Positions 24,009-31,585 of a stretch of DNA of 64,000 nucleotides are shown piece after piece. This stretch comes from Hymenobacter cheonanensis. Its GTDB lineage: Bacteria > Bacteroidota > Bacteroidia > Cytophagales > Hymenobacteraceae. Below the pieces are notes generated by a model. It had not been told where the DNA came from and made no database searches. It was given only the letters and a program-made list of their open reading frames with translations. Position 1 is the first letter of the stretch. Every line of letters starts with the position of its first letter. The translations under genes were made by a program, and so were the position numbers. The stretch is taken from assembly GCF_030581075.1 (NCBI RefSeq), contig NZ_JAUQSW010000009.1, forward strand, positions 124,001 to 188,000, written 5' to 3'.

Positions 24009-25163
24009 ATGCAAACCCAATTACGCCCCGCAACACAGCCCAATACGCTGAGCGCCAAGCCCCACTACGCCATCCTGGACGGCCTGCGGGGCGTGGCTGC
24101 GCTCACGGTGGTGGCGTTTCACTTGTGCGAGGCGCACGCCACCAGCTACCTCGACCAGGTTATCAACCACGGCTACCTGGCCGTCGATTTCTTTTTCCTG
24201 CTCTCGGGCTTCGTCATCGGCTATGCCTACGACGACCGCTGGGGCCGCCTCACGGTGAAAGACTTTTTCAAGGCGCGCCTCGTGCGCCTGCAGCCGATGG
24301 TGGTGATGGGGATGCTTATCGGGGCGCTGTGCTTTTACTTCCAGGCGTCGCCGCTGTGGCCGGGCATCGCCCAGGTGCCGGGGTGGAAAGTGCTGCTGCT
24401 CATGCTTATCGGCTTTACGCTGCTGCCGGTGCCGCTCTCGCTGGATATCCGGGGCTGGCAGGAAATGCACCCGCTCAACGGCCCCGGCTGGTCGCTGTTC
24501 TACGAGTACGTTGCCAACCTGCTCTATGCGCTCGGCGCGCGCAAGCTCTCCAATGCGGCGCTGGGGGTGCTGGTGGCGCTGGCCGGCGCGGCGCTGGTGC
24601 ACCTGGCCGTAACGAGCCCGGCGGGCGACGTGGTAGGCGGCTGGGCGCCCGACCTCACCGGGCTGCGCTTTGGCCTCACGCGCATGCTGTTTCCGTTTTT
24701 TGCCGGGCTGCTGCTCTCGCGCACGGCTAGCCTCACGCGCCTGCCCAACGCCTTTTTGTGGTGCAGCCTGCTGCTGCTGGCGGTGCTGGCCTTTCCGCGC
24801 GTGGGCGGGCCTGGCCGCCTGTGGCTGAACGGCTTGTACGAGTCGTTCAGCATCATCGCGGTTTTCCCGCTCATTGTGTGGCTGGGGGCCGGCGGGCACA
24901 TTGCCAGCGCCGGCGCCACGCGGCTGTGCAAGTTTTTCGGCGACATCTCGTACCCGCTCTACATCACGCACTACCCGCTCATCTACATTTATACCGCCTG
25001 GGTGAGCCGGCACAAGGTGCCGCTGGCGCAGGGCCTGCCGTGGATTATTTTCACGTTTGGGGCCGCCGTGGGCCTGGCCTACGCCTGCCTCAAGCTCTAC
25101 GACGAGCCCGTGCGCCGCTGGCTGCGCCAGAAAGTGCTCACTCCCCCGCCCGCCCGGCCCTAA
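24009..25163 (+). CDS. Acyltransferase family 3 membrane protein
   Basis: 384 residues with about ten hydrophobic helices. The family signature is present: LDGLRGVAALTVVAFHL near residue 22 with the Arg and His needed for acyl transfer, VDFFFLLSGFVIGYAY, and ISYPLYITHYPLIYIY near the C-terminus. Such enzymes O-acylate surface sugars, peptidoglycan or lipids; the acceptor is unknown. ATG 24009 gives the conserved start. A small direct repeat of CCCCCGAAA (23870-23887) lies upstream. Confidence 0.9.
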   Translation: MQTQLRPATQPNTLSAKPHYAILDGLRGVAALTVVAFHLCEAHATSYLDQVINHGYLAVDFFFLLSGFVIGYAYDDRWGRLTVKDFFKARLVRLQPMVVMGMLIGALCFYFQASPLWPGIAQVPGWKVLLLMLIGFTLLPVPLSLDIRGWQEMHPLNGPGWSLFYEYVANLLYALGARKLSNAALGVLVALAGAALVHLAVTSPAGDVVGGWAPDLTGLRFGLTRMLFPFFAGLLLSRTASLTRLPNAFLWCSLLLLAVLAFPRVGGPGRLWLNGLYESFSIIAVFPLIVWLGAGGHIASAGATRLCKFFGDISYPLYITHYPLIYIYTAWVSRHKVPLAQGLPWIIFTFGAAVGLAYACLKLYDEPVRRWLRQKVLTPPPARP

Positions 25164-25172
25164 AAAAAGATA

Positions 25173-25193
25173 GCGCAAGGCAAAGCCCTGCGC
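25173..25193 (-). terminator. Probable terminator of the TonB-dependent receptor gene
   Basis: A nine-pair stem with one mismatch (GCGCAAGGC ... GCCCTGCGC, AAA loop) is followed, reading the minus strand, by TATC and a run of seven Ts. It lies about 118 bases beyond the receptor stop codon. Confidence 0.55.
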
Positions 25194-25310
25194 CATCCTG
25201 GCATCCTTTTCCGTACAGGGCGGGCCCTCTACCAAGCTGCTGATGCCGGGGCGCCGCCTTTTACCCATCGGTGGCGGCAGTTTATTTTCAGCCCGCTGCC
25301 AGTTAGCCTA

Positions 25311-27551
25311 CTAATCGGGCGCTACTGAGGTATCACCGGGCGTTTTCTTATTAAGTGAGATGAGCAGGGCGGCCACCACCATCTGTGGGGCTAGCTGGCG
25401 CACGGGTACGGCGGCGTACTGGCCGGTGGCGGCAGCGGGCGCGGTGGCGTAGCGGTAGCCGAAGATGTTGTCGCGGCCCAGCACGTTGGTGGCGCTCAGG
25501 TGCACGATGGTGAACTGGCCGGCCAGGTGCGTGAGGTAGCTCAGGCTCAGGTCGAGGCTCTGGTAGCTAGGGGTGCGGCCCTGGTTGTAGCCCGGCTGGT
25601 TGGGGTCGAAGTAGGCGCGCGGGCTGCCGTAGGCCAGCGTGCCGCTGAGCTGGGTGTGCAGCCTGGCCAGCCAGTATTTACCCACCACGCTCAGGCTGTG
25701 AGTAGCGGCGAAGGTGGGCACGGCCTCGGCCAGGTCGGCGCGGGCCTGGCGGCGGGTGTCGAGCAGGCCGTAGCTCACCCAGAAGTCAATTTTCCTGAAC
25801 GTCTGGTAGCGGTCGCGGAAAAATACGTCGAGCCCGCGCGCGTAGCCCTGGCCGGTACTGGCGTAGCGGCTGGCAGCCAATACGTTGTAGCCATCGAAGC
25901 GGGCTAGCTGCTGGTAGCTCTTATAGTACAGCTCGGCGCGCAGGGTGCGGCTGGCAGTGCTGCGCTGGTAGCTGAGTATATAGTGCGCGGCCCGCTCGAA
26001 GGCCAGCGCGGGCTGCACGCGCAGCAGGTCGTTGGTCGGCGTTTGATAGAACAGCCCGCCCGCCGCCGAGAGCTGGCTGCCGGCTCCCAGCTGCCAGGCC
26101 AGGGCCAGGCGGGGCGCCAGGTTGGCTTTAGTCAAGAGCGCCGAATACTCGCCCCGCACCCCCACCCGCCCGGTAAGGCGCGGCGCCAGGCTCAGGTCGC
26201 TTTCGCCAAACACGGCGGTGCGCTGCTCCGCGAAGCCGGGCGTGTAGACCGGCGCATCGGGCGTGGCCTGGTAGCGCAGGGCGTAGCGCTGGGCGGTGGC
26301 TTCGGTGCCCAGCTTGAGGTTGAACCAGGTGCTGGCCGAGTCGTTGGTGAGCACGAGGCGGGCGGTGGCGGTCTGCTCGGTTTCGTCGATGAGCTGCGGC
26401 TCGGGGCGCACGGCGTTGTGCTCGCGGCCCAGGGCTAGCCCGGTGTTCAGGCTCCAGCCGCGGCGCAGGGCGCTGCGGTAGGTAGCGTTGAGGTAGGCGT
26501 TGTCGTTGCGCAGGGCCGTGAGGCGGCCGGCCTGGGCAAAGGCGGCCTCGGGGTCGGGCTGGCGGGTGGCTACCTGCTGGCTGGCGTAGGTGGCGTAGAT
26601 TTTCAGCAGGCCGCTTTCGCCGGTGCGGTGGGCTAGCCGCAGGGCGCCGCCAAGCCGCTGCGGCGCCTGCTCCCAGCGCTGGTCGGGAGCCGTGAGGCCG
26701 TAGTAGGGCGTCAGGTTGGTGTAGTCCACGTTGGCCGAGGCGCTGGTGCGCTCCCAGCGCCTGGTGCGGCTGAGGCTGCCGCCCACGCTCAGCAGCGAGA
26801 TGCCGGTCTGGGTTTCGGGGTCGAGGTCCACCGAGCTTAGGGCCACCACCGCGCTCAGCGCCTGTCCGTACTCGGCCGAGTAGCCGCCGGTGCTAAACAG
26901 CGTGCCCTTAAACAGGGAAGGCGAAAACCGGCCCCGGGCCGGCACGCCGCTCACGGCGCCGCCGTAGGGGCTGGCCACGGGCAGGCCGTCGAGGTAGGTA
27001 CGGGTTTCGGAAGCGGCCCCACCGCGCACGAAAAGCTTGCCCTCCTCGCCTACCCGCGTGGTGCCGGGCAGGGTGTTGAGGGCGGCGGCGATGTCAGCAT
27101 TGGCCCCCGCCGTGGTCAGAATGTCGAGCGGCTTGAGCACGGCGGCGCGCCGGGCATCGCTGGCCTCAAAGGCCCCGGCCGTAACGACCACGTTGGCCAG
27201 CGAGGCGCGGCTTTCGCGCAGGCGGCGCGGGGGCAGGGCTAGCGGCCCGCCCCCGGCCGGCAGGGCCAGCGGCGCGTCCTGCAGCTCGTAGCCAATGAGC
27301 GTAACCACCAGCGGCAGCGTGCCCTGGGCCGTGGTGGCGAAGCTGAACCGCCCGAGCGAGTCGGTGGCAGCGCCGTCGAACGTCGTTTTCAGGAAGACAT
27401 TGGCACCCGGCAGCGGGTGGCCGGCGGCATCGAGCACCGTGCCGCTGAGGCGGGTGGTGGCGCGGGCGGCAGGGCTAGCCGCCGGGCGGCTTTGGCAGAA
27501 TGCGGGGGCCGCGGCCAGGGCAAGCAGGGCGGCGAGGCAGGCGGTTTTCAT
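25311..27551 (-). CDS. TonB-dependent outer-membrane receptor with carboxypeptidase-like N-domain
   Basis: 746 residues from ATG 27551, where the signal peptide MKTACLAALLALAAAPAFCQ begins. Next is a CarboxypepD_reg-like domain (LSGTVLDAAGHPLPGANVFLKTTFDG...), then a plug domain (LNTLPGTTRVGEEGKLFVRGGAASETRTYLDG), then a beta-barrel. The architecture is that of Bacteroidota FecA/CirA-type receptors. No SusD partner is adjacent, so the ligand could be a siderophore, peptide or other compound. A terminator follows at 25173-25193. Confidence 0.9.
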   Translation of the reverse strand: MKTACLAALLALAAAPAFCQSRPAASPAARATTRLSGTVLDAAGHPLPGANVFLKTTFDGAATDSLGRFSFATTAQGTLPLVVTLIGYELQDAPLALPAGGGPLALPPRRLRESRASLANVVVTAGAFEASDARRAAVLKPLDILTTAGANADIAAALNTLPGTTRVGEEGKLFVRGGAASETRTYLDGLPVASPYGGAVSGVPARGRFSPSLFKGTLFSTGGYSAEYGQALSAVVALSSVDLDPETQTGISLLSVGGSLSRTRRWERTSASANVDYTNLTPYYGLTAPDQRWEQAPQRLGGALRLAHRTGESGLLKIYATYASQQVATRQPDPEAAFAQAGRLTALRNDNAYLNATYRSALRRGWSLNTGLALGREHNAVRPEPQLIDETEQTATARLVLTNDSASTWFNLKLGTEATAQRYALRYQATPDAPVYTPGFAEQRTAVFGESDLSLAPRLTGRVGVRGEYSALLTKANLAPRLALAWQLGAGSQLSAAGGLFYQTPTNDLLRVQPALAFERAAHYILSYQRSTASRTLRAELYYKSYQQLARFDGYNVLAASRYASTGQGYARGLDVFFRDRYQTFRKIDFWVSYGLLDTRRQARADLAEAVPTFAATHSLSVVGKYWLARLHTQLSGTLAYGSPRAYFDPNQPGYNQGRTPSYQSLDLSLSYLTHLAGQFTIVHLSATNVLGRDNIFGYRYATAPAAATGQYAAVPVRQLAPQMVVAALLISLNKKTPGDTSVAPD

Positions 27552-27755
27552 GGGGCCGGCGGGGGAGGCGAATGACTGGCCCAAAGGTGCCGGCCCGGCC
27601 CGGCGGCTTTCAACTAAAAGCTGCTGAGCCGGCAAAAGGGCGCGCCGAACCGTCGGCCGGGGTGGTTGGGCGGGCGCGCAGCAACGCAAGCGGCGGCCAG
27701 CCGTTCAATTGCGCGGCGTGCTTAACTTTCGCCCCGCTCTAAGTTTTTCTGCTCT

Positions 27756-29093
27756 ATGCCTGCCCCTGCGCTCCCCGTCGATTACCAGAACGTTTTTCGC
27801 TCGCTGCCCGAGAATTTTCTGCTCATCGCCCCCAATCCGGAGGCTACCATCCTGGACAATACCGACAGCCACGTAGCGGTATCGCTCAAGAGCCGGGAAG
27901 CTGCCGTGGGCAAGCCGTTTTTTGAAGCCTACCCGGCCACCAGCGAGAGCGGCGCGGCCCAGATTCGCGAGTCGCACGAGCACGTGCGGCGCTACCTGGA
28001 GCCGCATACCATGCCGCTTATCCGCTACGACCTGGCGCGGCCCGAAGAGCAGGGCGGCGGCCTGGAAGAGTTTTACTGGCAGGCCACCCACTACCCCATT
28101 ATCGATGCCCAGGGCCAGCTGCAATACATTTTGCAGCGCACCCAAAACGTGACCGAGCAGCTGCGCGCCGCCCGCGCCGCCGCCGAAGCCCAGCAGCGGC
28201 TGACCGATGAGCAGGAGCGCACCCGCTTTATTCTGCAAAACCTGCCCGTGCTCATCTGGACGGCCACGCCCGATGGCCAGCGCGACTACTTTAACCTGCG
28301 CTGGCTGGAGTTTACGGGCCGCGAAATGAGCGAGGAGCTGGGCGAGAAATGGCTTGCCAACCTGCACCCCGACGACCGCGGGCGCGTGCGCGATGAGTGG
28401 GCGCAGTCGGTGGCCGCCGGCACGCCCTACCAGGTAGAGTACCGCCTGCGCCGTCACGACGGCCAGTACCGCTGGATACTAAGCCGCGCCCACCCGCGCC
28501 GCGACGCCGAGGGCCACATCAACCTCTGGGTGGGCGGCGCCACCGACATCCACGACCAGAAGATGATGGTGCAGGAAATTCTGGAGGCCAACGAGCAGCA
28601 GGCCGCCCTGGCCGAGCAGTCGTATGCGCACTACCAGCTGGCCCAGCAGCAGCGGCAGTCGCTGCTAGCCCTGTTTCAGCAGGCGCCGGCCCAGATTGGC
28701 ATCGTGCGCGGCGCCGATTTCCGCTACGAGTTTGCCAATGCCAGCTACCAGGCGGCCATGGGCGGGCGCGAGCTGGTGGGCCGCACCGTGGCCGAAGCCG
28801 TGCCCGAAATAGCCCAGCTAGGCCTGCTCGACACCCTCAATGAGGTGTACCGCACCGGCCAGCCCTACGAGGCCCACGAAATGCCGATAAACCTGCGGCA
28901 GGCCGACGGCTCGACCCGGCCGGCGTACTTCACCTACATTATTCAGCGCTTTGAGGAAAAGGGCGAGCCCGCCGGCCTCACCTCCTACGCCTACGAGGTA
29001 ACCGAGCTGGTGCAGGCGCGCGCGGCCCTGGCCCGGCTGCAACCCTTGGGCGGGGGCGCGGCTCCTGGCCCTACCCCGCCCGCGGCAGCCTAG
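27756..29093 (+). CDS. Multi-PAS protein without a kinase domain
   Basis: 445 residues. Three PAS units are visible: about 10-135 (ENFLLIAPNPEATILDNTDSHV ... PIIDAQGQLQYILQRTQNVTEQ), 160-280 (LPVLIWTATPDGQRDYFNLRWLEFTGR ... WILSRAHPRRDAEGHI, with a PAC end), and 300-430 (FQQAPAQIGIVRGADFRYEFANASYQ). A coiled linker joins units two and three. No HisKA, HATPase, GGDEF or other output domain follows; the frame ends in a Pro/Ala tail. It may be a soluble sensor or adaptor, and the small CZB-like gene downstream is a possible partner. Confidence 0.85.
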   Translation: MPAPALPVDYQNVFRSLPENFLLIAPNPEATILDNTDSHVAVSLKSREAAVGKPFFEAYPATSESGAAQIRESHEHVRRYLEPHTMPLIRYDLARPEEQGGGLEEFYWQATHYPIIDAQGQLQYILQRTQNVTEQLRAARAAAEAQQRLTDEQERTRFILQNLPVLIWTATPDGQRDYFNLRWLEFTGREMSEELGEKWLANLHPDDRGRVRDEWAQSVAAGTPYQVEYRLRRHDGQYRWILSRAHPRRDAEGHINLWVGGATDIHDQKMMVQEILEANEQQAALAEQSYAHYQLAQQQRQSLLALFQQAPAQIGIVRGADFRYEFANASYQAAMGGRELVGRTVAEAVPEIAQLGLLDTLNEVYRTGQPYEAHEMPINLRQADGSTRPAYFTYIIQRFEEKGEPAGLTSYAYEVTELVQARAALARLQPLGGGAAPGPTPPAAA

Positions 29094-29241
29094 CTGGCGC
29101 AGTTTGGCTACTAATTTGCTAGGCAGGCCGGCGCGGCACCCGCCGCCGCTGGCTGGCCAGCTTTCCCTTCAGATAAAGTAGTGACGGCCAAGCCGCTTTG
29201 CTTCGCAGCACTGGCAGCCCCACTCATTCTCCTTCTCGCTT

Positions 29242-29592
29242 ATGGAGCTTACCGCCCTCGACTTTCAGCAGGCCCGCGTGAAGCAGGTGTTGTTTAAGTC
29301 GCGCCTGCGCTCGGTGCTCTACGGGGTGCGGGAGGCCGAGCCCAGCTTATTTGCGCTGCAGGAAAACCCGCTGGGCCAGTGGCTCAATACCGTGCTCAAG
29401 CCGCAGGTGGGCCCGCGCCCCGAGGTGGCGGGCATCGAGCGCCTGCTGCGCCAAACCCTCGACACGGGCCAGTCGCTGGTGCGCCAGCACCAGCGCGGCC
29501 AAATGGAGGAGGCCCGCGCCGGCCTCGAGCAGATAGAGCGCCTGGCCAGCGAAATCGACCAGCTGCTCACGGCCGTCGAGCGCAGCAACTAG
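29242..29592 (+). CDS. Small helical protein resembling a CZB (chemoreceptor zinc-binding) domain
   Basis: 116 residues, predicted all-helical. The order QARVKQVLFKSRLRSVLYG, then ENPLGQWLNTVL, then LVRQHQRGQMEEARAGLEQIERL follows the CZB pattern (helix with HxxW-xxxL, C-x-LGKWL, H-xxxH). The first His is absent and Cys is replaced by Asn, leaving one of the zinc ligands (the His in RQHQRG). It could therefore be a structural relative without zinc. It lies 148 bases after the PAS protein on the same strand. The assignment is by eye. Confidence 0.6.
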   Translation: MELTALDFQQARVKQVLFKSRLRSVLYGVREAEPSLFALQENPLGQWLNTVLKPQVGPRPEVAGIERLLRQTLDTGQSLVRQHQRGQMEEARAGLEQIERLASEIDQLLTAVERSN

Positions 29593-29702
29593 GGCCGCCG
29601 CGGGCGGCTCTGCCTACCGCCAAAAGCCTGCTTCGGGTTGCTCTGCTCCGGCAATCTCGCGAAGCCCTTCGCGCAGCCGGGTGGCCGCCCCCGTGCCGGC
29701 TC

Positions 29703-29951
29703 TCACATATTGACCTCCCCTAGCGAAATCAGGGGCAGGTAGTCGCCCAGGCCGCTGGGCCGGTCGAAGACATGGATGAACAGAATAGCCTCCTCGCCCC
29801 GGCTGCGCCACACCTCGGCGTAGAAGTTCTCGACCGCAAACAGGCGCAGCTCGAAGCTGTCCTCGGCGCGCTCGGCCAGGGGGTGGCCGTGCCGGGCCAG
29901 GTGCTCGGCCTGTAGGCGCTGGTGCAGGTTTTTGAAGGCGGCAATCGTCAT
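29703..29951 (-). CDS. Small hypothetical protein
   Basis: 82 residues (MTIAAFKNLHQRLQAEHLARHGHP...), with a helical first half and a strand-rich second half (FELRLFAVENFYAEVWRS, AILFIHVFDRP). Codon use matches the neighbours. No family is recognised. It is divergent from the YfcC-type carrier, sharing a 96-base intergenic region. Confidence 0.65.
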   Translation of the reverse strand: MTIAAFKNLHQRLQAEHLARHGHPLAERAEDSFELRLFAVENFYAEVWRSRGEEAILFIHVFDRPSGLGDYLPLISLGEVNM

Positions 29952-30047
29952 AGGGCTACCCCGAAGATACACCCGAAGGGCCGCGCCGCTAGCGGCCGGG
30001 CGCCGGCCAGGGCCCGCGCTTGGCCGGGGCGCCCCAACTTTGCGGGC

Positions 30048-31397
30048 ATGAAGTCGTTTCGCTTTCCGCACCCGCTGGTGCTGCTTACCCTGTTTATCAT
30101 CTTGGCGGCGGCCCTGAGCTACGTGCTGCCCGCTGGCCAGTTTGCCCGCCGGCTCAATGCCGCCACCGGCCGCGAGGTGGTGGTGGCGGGCTCCTACCAC
30201 CGCCTGCCCCGCACGCCGGTGGCGCCGCTGCAAGTGGCCGTAGCCGTGCCCAAGGGCCTGGCCGATGCCGGGGCGGTGGTATTCCTGATTTTTCTGGCCG
30301 GCGGGGCCTTCACGGTGGTTGACCAGACGGGCGCGCTGCGCTACGGCGTAGACTGGCTGCTGCGCCACGCCCAAGGGCGCGAGGTGGCCATTATTCCGCT
30401 CGTGTCGCTGCTGTTTGCCACCATGGGCGCGCTCGAAAACATGGGCGAGGAGGTCATTGCCCTCGTGCCGGTGCTGCTGGTATTGATGCGGCGCCTCGGC
30501 TACCCGGTGCTCACGGCGGTGGCGGCCAGCCTGGGGGCAGCCATTGTGGGGGCGGCCTTCAGCCCGATTAATCCTTTTCAGGTGGGCATAGCCCAGAAGC
30601 TGGCGCAGCTGCCGCTGCTGTCGGCGGCGGGCTACCGGCTGTGGTTTTTGGCTATCGCCTTGCTTATCTGGATGGCGGGCACCATGCGCCACGCCATTCG
30701 GCACCGCGCTGCCCCCGCCGCCGATACGCAGGATGCGGCCCCGGGCGCGGCTGGGGCCGGCCGCCACGGCTTGGTGCTGCTGCTGCTGCTGGGGGCCTTC
30801 AGCTTCTTTGCCTACGGCGTGGTGCGCCTGGAGTGGGATTTTGAGCAAATGAGCGCCCTGTTTCTGGTGCTGGGCGTGGGGGCCGGGCTGGTGGGCGGGC
30901 TAGGCCCCACGGGCACGGCCGAGGGCTTCGTGGCGGGCTTCCGCGACATTGCCTTTTCGGCCATTCTCATCGGCTTTGCGCGGGCTATTTTCGTGGTGCT
31001 CGAGCAGGGGCACATCGTCGATACCATTGTGCAGGGGCTAGCCACGCCGCTGGCCCACCTGCCCGTGGCGGCGGCCGCGCTGGGTATGCTGGGCGTGCAC
31101 GCCGCCCTGCACCTGCCGGTGCCCAGCGTCAGCGGCCAGGCGGTGCTCACCATGCCGCTGCTGGTGCCCCTCTCCGACCTCATCGGCCTGCCCCGGCAGG
31201 TAACGGTGCTGGCCTACCAGTACGGGGCCGGCATGACGGACCTGCTCACGCCTACCAACGGCGCGCTCATGGCCATGCTGGCGGCCTGCGGCGTGCGCTA
31301 CGACCAGTGGCTGCGCTTTGCCGCGCCCCTCTATGGCCTGCTGCTGGCGCTGGGCGCGGCCAGCGTGCTGCTCGGCATCTGGCTGCGGCTGCCGTAG
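30048..31397 (+). CDS. YfcC-family membrane carrier (C4-dicarboxylate anaerobic carrier type)
   Basis: 449 residues with about 12 hydrophobic helices. The start FRFPHPLVLLTLFIILAAALSYVLPAGQF and the motifs LFATMGALENMGEEVIALVPVLLVL, AAFSPINPFQVGIAQ and YQYGAGMTDLLTPTNGALMAML are those of the YfcC/C4-dicarboxylate anaerobic carrier group. Transported compounds are not established; dipeptides, amino acids or dicarboxylates are candidates. A box resembling TAnnTTTG (CAACTTTG, 30035-30042) lies 5 bases before the ATG. Confidence 0.87.
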   Translation: MKSFRFPHPLVLLTLFIILAAALSYVLPAGQFARRLNAATGREVVVAGSYHRLPRTPVAPLQVAVAVPKGLADAGAVVFLIFLAGGAFTVVDQTGALRYGVDWLLRHAQGREVAIIPLVSLLFATMGALENMGEEVIALVPVLLVLMRRLGYPVLTAVAASLGAAIVGAAFSPINPFQVGIAQKLAQLPLLSAAGYRLWFLAIALLIWMAGTMRHAIRHRAAPAADTQDAAPGAAGAGRHGLVLLLLLGAFSFFAYGVVRLEWDFEQMSALFLVLGVGAGLVGGLGPTGTAEGFVAGFRDIAFSAILIGFARAIFVVLEQGHIVDTIVQGLATPLAHLPVAAAALGMLGVHAALHLPVPSVSGQAVLTMPLLVPLSDLIGLPRQVTVLAYQYGAGMTDLLTPTNGALMAMLAACGVRYDQWLRFAAPLYGLLLALGAASVLLGIWLRLP

Positions 31398-31432
31398 CGG
31401 CGCGGCGCGCCTGTAATTGCATTCACTTAGAC

Positions 31433-31583
31433 AAAGTGCAATTTGGTATTTTCTTGATAATGAATGAAATTTTGCACTTTATCGCCCAAAAGTTCTTTAT
31501 TAATTCTAATTTCATGCCCCTAATGTTGATATTTTAATTACTGTAATCAAAATTAATTTTGTGCATCATTCTTATTTGATGCA
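31433..31583. promoter_or_regulatory. AT-rich leader with palindromes before the T9SS beta-helix gene
   Basis: The 188-base region is far more AT-rich than its surroundings. It holds a 9-base inverted repeat AAAGTGCAA (31433-31441) and TTGCACTTT (31472-31480), and a second palindrome TGCATCA (31562-31568) with TGATGCA (31577-31583) that ends 2 bases before the start codon. TTGCACT recurs just inside the gene. These could be operator sites; nothing identifies the protein that binds them. Confidence 0.5.
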
Positions 31584-31585
31584 TA

